64,000 nt of DNA, from the NCBI RefSeq assembly GCF_031082405.1, contig NZ_JAVHJU010000062.1, positions 124,001 to 188,000 of the forward strand, read 5' to 3'. Origin of the DNA: Amycolatopsis sp. A133 (GTDB taxonomy: Bacteria > Actinomycetota > Actinomycetes > Mycobacteriales > Pseudonocardiaceae). Under the pieces are notes generated by a model, which searched no databases, was not told where the DNA came from, and was given only the letters and a program-made list of their open reading frames with translations. Position numbers and translations under genes: made by a program. Below, in pieces: positions 57,987 through 64,000 of the stretch; positions within the stretch are counted from its first letter, which is position 1; every line of letters begins with the position of its first letter.

Positions 57987-59003
57987 TCAGGCGAGATCGA
58001 GGCCGTAGGCCTGGAGCTCCAGGGTGAGCGGGTAGAAGTAGCTGGTCACCGTGTCGCCGCCGGAGAGGGTGCCGAGGCCCTTGGCGCCGTCGTACGCCGG
58101 GCCGCCGGAGTCGCCGTGGTCGGTGTGCGCGGTCGTGCCGAACTCGTGGTTGAGCACGCCGACGTCGAAGTTGACCGACTCGTCGACCGAGGTCACTTCG
58201 CCGCTGCCACCGCCGGTGGTCGAGCCCTGCTTCTGCATCTGCTCGCCCACGGTCGGCGTCGCCGCACCGGTGATCCGCTGGCCGGTGTTGATCTCGCCGG
58301 GCCCGGTGCCGTTCGGGCGGGTGAGCAGGCCGGAGTCGGCGCCGGGGCAGTCGCTTTCGACGACCTGCGCGCCGGAGACGTCACCGCCGGACCAGGTGCC
58401 GCCGAGGTTGGTGCAGTGGCCCGCGGTGAGCAGGAACGGCGAGCCGCCGCGGGTCACGTTGAAACCGAGCGAGCAGCGGCCCTGGCTGTTCTGGATCGCG
58501 TCGCCGTCGGCGATGTACAGCTCGAGCTTGCCGGTGCGGTGCTCGACGCGGACGCTGTCGCCGTACTTCGCCGCGGCCGCGGCGACCTTGCCGGCGGTCT
58601 CCTTGCTCGCCGCGTCGTAGACCTTCACCACGACCTGGTTGGTCTTGGTGTCGATGCCCCACGCGGTCTGCGGCACGTTCTTCACCGCGTCCAGCTCGTT
58701 CTTGACGCCGGTGAGCGCCGCGAAGGTGTGCTTGACCTTCTTCGCGGTGAGGCCGGCGGCCTGCACCTGCCGCACCGCGGCGTCGTCGACGACGTTCACG
58801 ACGGCCTGGCCGTTCTCGAGGTAGATGCCACCGGACGCGGCGCCGAGCGCGTCGGCCACCTGGGTGGCGTGGGTGATCGCGTGGGCCTGCAGCTCCGCGA
58901 AGGCCAGCGGGGACGCGGTGGCCGCCGAGGCGCAAACGCCGCTGGTCAGCGCGGCGGCCGACAAGACGGCGAAGGTCTTGCGGGCGGTCTTCCGGGGAGT
59001 CAT
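57987..59003 (-). CDS. Secreted S1 protease with alpha-lytic pro-domain (streptogrisin-like)
   Basis: 338 residues. Signal peptide about 1-30, pro-region about 31-150 (TAWGIDTKTNQVVVKVYDAA, the alpha-lytic pro-domain motif), then the protease with His in LLTAGHC, Asp in GADSGLL and Ser in HGDSGGPAYDG. Self-processing after QNSQGR or nearby is expected. ATG 59003 follows GGAGG. An operator-like palindrome lies 79-93 bp upstream. Confidence 0.92.
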   Translation of the reverse strand: MTPRKTARKTFAVLSAAALTSGVCASAATASPLAFAELQAHAITHATQVADALGAASGGIYLENGQAVVNVVDDAAVRQVQAAGLTAKKVKHTFAALTGVKNELDAVKNVPQTAWGIDTKTNQVVVKVYDAASKETAGKVAAAAAKYGDSVRVEHRTGKLELYIADGDAIQNSQGRCSLGFNVTRGGSPFLLTAGHCTNLGGTWSGGDVSGAQVVESDCPGADSGLLTRPNGTGPGEINTGQRITGAATPTVGEQMQKQGSTTGGGSGEVTSVDESVNFDVGVLNHEFGTTAHTDHGDSGGPAYDGAKGLGTLSGGDTVTSYFYPLTLELQAYGLDLA

Positions 59004-59081
59004 CAACTTCCTCCAGGGTGGGCGTTCGAAGCCGGTGCCGACACTTTCGTTGCCGGGCAACCAACGCACTACCGACGAAGG

Positions 59082-59096
59082 TTGGTTAATAACCAA
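59082..59096. promoter_or_regulatory. Palindrome TTGGTTA-A-TAACCAA upstream of the protease
   Basis: Perfect, AT-rich, 79 bp upstream of the protease start and also near the GNAT gene. Likely an operator; regulator not in the window. Confidence 0.6.
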
Positions 59097-59155
59097 GCGA
59101 ACCGGACATACCTCTCAGACCACCCCGAACGGCCTAGCGCGGCTGCCCGTCCGGC

Positions 59156-59452
59156 CTACTGGTGCGGCCAGCGGACGTGCTCGGCGTAGCCCGGGTGCTT
59201 CTTCAGGTACCCGGCGATGAACGGGCAGACCGGCACGATCGTCCGGCCCCGGGCGACGACGTCGTCGAGCGCGCCGGCCGCCAGGACCTTGCCCAGGCCC
59301 TGCCCGGAGAACGCGTCGTCGATCTCGGTGTGGGTGAACACCGTCAGCTCGCCCCGCCGGTCGTACGCGGCGAAGCCCGCCAGCTTGTCCCCCGCCCACA
59401 GCTCGTAGCGGCTCTCGTCCGGGTTGTCGGCCACGCGGTTTTTGTCAGTCAT
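59156..59452 (-). CDS. Small GNAT N-acetyltransferase (NATD1/YjdJ-like)
   Basis: 98 residues, minimal GNAT fold: ELTVFTHTEIDDAFSGQGLG (pyrophosphate loop GQGLG), VCPFIAGYLKKHPGYAEHV (the hallmark end). ATG 59452 follows GAGGAGAAAACCG. Acetyl-CoA dependent; target unknown. Confidence 0.9.
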   Translation of the reverse strand: MTDKNRVADNPDESRYELWAGDKLAGFAAYDRRGELTVFTHTEIDDAFSGQGLGKVLAAGALDDVVARGRTIVPVCPFIAGYLKKHPGYAEHVRWPHQ

Positions 59453-59619
59453 CGGTTTTCTCCTCGATCGGGTACCGCCACCATCGTGCGACGCCCGGCC
59501 GCGGCGTGCCGACCGGGCCGGACGCCCGCTGGGCCGGGCGGGGGACGCGTCCGGCCCGATCGTGTGCATCCGCGCTGCTCCCCTTGGCGGGCACCGGGTG
59601 CGTTTGGTTGCCTCACGGG

Positions 59620-61833
<2,214 letters not shown>

Positions 61834-61893
61834 GCCGCGTTGCACCGGCCACTCCGCCGGGCGTCCGGGGCCGGCGGAGGTGATACTCGGGGC

Positions 61894-62679
61894 GTGAGCG
61901 GCTTCAGCCTGCGATTCCTCGGCCATTCGACCGTCCGCCTGGAACTCGGCGGCCGGGTCGTGCTGACCGATCCCGTGCTCACCGCGCGGGTCGGTGGGCT
62001 GGTCCGGGTCGTTCCGGTGCCGCCGCCCGCGAGCTACGCCGGCGTCGATCTCGTCCTGCTCTCCCACCTGCACGGGGACCACCTGCACCTGCCGTCGCTG
62101 AAGCTGCTCGGCCGCCGGACCCGGATCGTCGTCCCCCGCGGCGCCGGGACGTGGCTGCGGAAGAAGGGCTTCGAGCGCGTCGAGGAAATCGCGCCCGGGG
62201 AGACGCTCACCGACGGCGGCCTGACCGTCACCGCCACCGAAGCCGTCCACTCCGGACACCGGTGGGGGCCGCGGCTGACCCACGGGCCGCAGAGTCCCGC
62301 GCTCGGGCACCTCGTCGAAAACGCCGGAACCACCGTCTACAACGCCGGCGACACCGACCTCTTCGACGGCATGCGCGACCTCGGCCCGGTCGACGTCGCC
62401 CTGCTGCCCGTCTGGGGCTGGGGCCCGAACCTCGGCCCCGGGCACCTCGACCCCGCCCGCGCCGCGCGGGCCGCCGCGCTCGTCGGGGCCCGTGCCGCCG
62501 TGCCCGTGCACTGGGGCACGCTCGCCCCGCCCGGCCTGCGGCGCACCGCCCGGATGCGGCGGCTGCTGGCCGATCCGCCGCGGGTCTTCGCGGCCGAAGC
62601 CGCCGGCGGCACCACCGAAGTGCTGTTCACCGAGCCCGGCGCCGACGTCGTCCTCCCCGCGCCGACGGACCGCGCGTGA
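61894..62679 (+). CDS. Metallo-beta-lactamase-fold hydrolase (UlaG-like)
   Basis: 261 residues. Metal motif LSHLHGDHLHLPSLK, later AVHSGHRWG, NAGDTDLFDGM and VHWGT. UlaG/L-ascorbate-6-P lactonase-like branch (SLRFLGHSTVRLELGG). GTG 61894 is 7 nt from a GATACT -10, so probably leaderless. Overlaps DedA by GTGA. Confidence 0.9.
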   Translation: MSGFSLRFLGHSTVRLELGGRVVLTDPVLTARVGGLVRVVPVPPPASYAGVDLVLLSHLHGDHLHLPSLKLLGRRTRIVVPRGAGTWLRKKGFERVEEIAPGETLTDGGLTVTATEAVHSGHRWGPRLTHGPQSPALGHLVENAGTTVYNAGDTDLFDGMRDLGPVDVALLPVWGWGPNLGPGHLDPARAARAAALVGARAAVPVHWGTLAPPGLRRTARMRRLLADPPRVFAAEAAGGTTEVLFTEPGADVVLPAPTDRA

Positions 62680-63257
62680 ACTGGACGGACCCGGCCGCCG
62701 TCGGGTACCCGGCGGTGTTCGGCGGTGTGCTGCTCGGCTCGATCGTGCCCGTCGTGCCGACCGGCGCGGTGGTGGGGGCCGCGGCCGCCGTCGCGACGAC
62801 GACGGGCCACCTGTCCCTGCCGCTCGTGGTCGTCCTGGCCACGCTCGGCGCGTATGCCGGCGACGTCGTGACGTTCGGGATCCCGCGCCTGGGCAGCGAA
62901 GCGGCGTTCCGCTGGATCAGCCGCCGCCAGCCCGCCGAACGGCTCGAGCAGGCCCGCGAGCAGTTCGCCCGCCGCGGCTGGCAGCTCGTCGTGCTCGGCA
63001 GGCTCATCCCGGCCGGGCGCATCCCGGTGCTGCTCGCGGCGGCCGCGCTCGGCTACCCGTGGCGGCGCCTGCTGCCCGCCGCGTTCGGCGCGTGCCTGCT
63101 CTGGGCGATCGCGTACGCGGTGCTCGGCATCCTCAGCGGCGGCCTCTTCGACTCGCCCCTCGTCGCGACGCTGCTGGCGACGGTGCTGGTCCTGCTGGTG
63201 ACGGTGCTGGCCAACCTGATCGCCCGGTGGCGGCGCAAGACCAAGGAGCGGGTGTGA
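62676..63257 (+). CDS. DedA-family membrane protein
   Basis: 193 residues with four or five membrane segments, the SNARE-associated Golgi/DedA domain. Landmarks are GVLLGSIVPVVPTGAVVGAA, AGDVVTFGIPRLG and LGRLIPAGRIPVLLAAAALG; DedA proteins support membrane potential and lipid carrier recycling. GTG starts with GTGA overlaps on both sides. Confidence 0.9.
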   Translation: MNWTDPAAVGYPAVFGGVLLGSIVPVVPTGAVVGAAAAVATTTGHLSLPLVVVLATLGAYAGDVVTFGIPRLGSEAAFRWISRRQPAERLEQAREQFARRGWQLVVLGRLIPAGRIPVLLAAAALGYPWRRLLPAAFGACLLWAIAYAVLGILSGGLFDSPLVATLLATVLVLLVTVLANLIARWRRKTKERV

Positions 63258-64000
63258 CGACGGCGGCGCCGAAGGGCAGGCTGCTGCGCGGCGGCCGGGC
63301 CGTCGCCCGCGCGGCCGGGGTGGGGATCGCGGTGACCGGCGCGCTGCGCCTGCTCGACGTGCTCCTGCCCGGCTTCCGGATGACGCACTGGTGGCAGCCC
63401 CCGGTCTGCGCGCTGCTGCTCGGCCTGCTCGCCGCCGTCGGCTGGCCGCTGGTCATGCGGATCGCCTACCCGCTGGCGTTCTTCACCTTCGGCCTCTCCG
63501 GGTTCCTGCTGCTCGGCGCCGGCACGCTGGCCGTGTTCCGCGGGGTGCCCGGCGTCGAGGTCGCGGACCTGCGGACGGCGGTGATCGTCACCTTCGGCAT
63601 GGCCGCCGTCGGTGCGCTGATCTCCAGCGTGCTCGCCGTCGACGAAGACGAGATCTTCTTCCGCCGGGCCGCCCGCCGCCGTCGTCGGCACACCCCCGCC
63701 GCCGACGGCGCGGACCAGCCGCCCGGCGTGCTGTTCCTGCAGATCGACGGACTCGGGTTCGACACCGTCCGCCGCGCGATCCGCGACGGCGACATGCCGA
63801 CGTTCGCCGCCTGGCTCGCCGGAGGCAGTCACGCGCTGACCCGCTGGCACACCGACTGGAGCTCGCAGACCGGGGCGAGCGTCTGCGGCATCCTGCACGG
63901 CTCCAACCACGACATCCTCGGCTTCCGCTGGTACGAAAAGGACCGCGACCACGTGATGGCGTGCGCGCACCCGGCCGACGCGGCCGAGATCGAGCGGCGG
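63254..64000 (+). CDS. Membrane-anchored type I phosphodiesterase/alkaline phosphatase superfamily protein (5' part)
   Basis: 249 codons to the window edge. Four hydrophobic segments at the N-terminus (WWQPPVCALLLGLLAAVG and others) resemble the phage holin-like membrane domain; then VLFLQIDGLGFDTVRRAIRD, the metal- and nucleophile-bearing start of the phosphodiesterase/nucleotide pyrophosphatase fold, and TDWSSQTGASVCGILHGSNH, the nucleophile Thr region. Last visible gene of the MBL-DedA operon. C-terminus missing. Confidence 0.85.
   Translation, partial: MTTAAPKGRLLRGGRAVARAAGVGIAVTGALRLLDVLLPGFRMTHWWQPPVCALLLGLLAAVGWPLVMRIAYPLAFFTFGLSGFLLLGAGTLAVFRGVPGVEVADLRTAVIVTFGMAAVGALISSVLAVDEDEIFFRRAARRRRRHTPAADGADQPPGVLFLQIDGLGFDTVRRAIRDGDMPTFAAWLAGGSHALTRWHTDWSSQTGASVCGILHGSNHDILGFRWYEKDRDHVMACAHPADAAEIERR

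Overview
The window is a gene-dense, very GC-rich actinomycete chromosome segment with no plasmid, phage or insertion-sequence signature. Third codon positions are almost all G or C, GTG and TTG starts are common, operons use 4-nt ATGA/GTGA overlaps, and there are SARP, TetR and GntR regulators, streptogrisin-type proteases, a geosmin synthase and three kinds of palindromic intergenic element. Together these point to Pseudonocardiaceae and most likely Amycolatopsis; that placement is inference from gene content and repeat style, not a database result.

Layout. 1-6.2 kb: a branched-chain amino-acid-type (Liv) ABC transporter operon on the minus strand, with a tandemly repetitive extra reading frame wedged between livG and livF, then an orphan NMT1/SsuA-like lipoprotein. 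6.5-10.1 kb: a serine hydrolase with a divergent TetR regulator, and an MFS exporter. 10.1-14 kb: a thioesterase II-like protein lacking its catalytic serine, divergent from a large SARP/NB-ARC/TPR regulator. 14-20 kb: a sugar-uptake locus made of a HutC-type GntR regulator, a mannose-family PTS (EIIB, fused EIIC-EIID, EIIA) translationally coupled to a neutral-ceramidase-like hydrolase, DasR-type operators, and a metallo-beta-lactamase-fold hydrolase. 20-22.8 kb: a MarR regulator divergent from a DMT exporter, and a secreted GH64 glucanase. 23-28 kb: a compact island of ECF sigma factor, 148-aa partner, cytoplasmic subtilase and TPR-CHAT protease. 28-37 kb: lipase, ABC exporter with a LolA-like protein, a methyltransferase behind a leader peptide, about 580 bp of nested palindromes, a FolP2-like protein, rhomboid protease, secreted trypsin-like protease and a DUF11 protein.

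37-50 kb: catabolic and detoxification genes. These are a TetR/epoxide hydrolase-TIGR03086 fusion pair, an LLM flavin oxidoreductase, a KstD-type 3-ketosteroid dehydrogenase with a KstR-like box, a P450, a GH4 glycosidase divergent from a PfkB kinase, and an alpha/beta hydrolase sharing an operator with a CGNR regulator. 50-55.3 kb: a T-box riboswitch that should sense tRNA-Asp precedes an archaeal-type aspartyl-tRNA synthetase, a SCO6745-family protein and an atypical SDR; behind it lie a P450 and an SDR. 55.5-64 kb: a multidomain secreted discoidin/ricin protein, methyltransferase, streptogrisin-like protease, GNAT protein, geosmin synthase, and a coupled MBL-DedA-phosphatase operon running off the right edge.

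The strongest candidates for something new are the sigma/148-aa/subtilase/CHAT island (its logic recalls the Csx29-Csx30-sigma arm of type III-E CRISPR, with no CRISPR here), the T-box-controlled second AspRS operon, the PTS-ceramidase operon with DasR-like operators, and the duplicated livG-livF junction that has become a 48-bp minisatellite gene.
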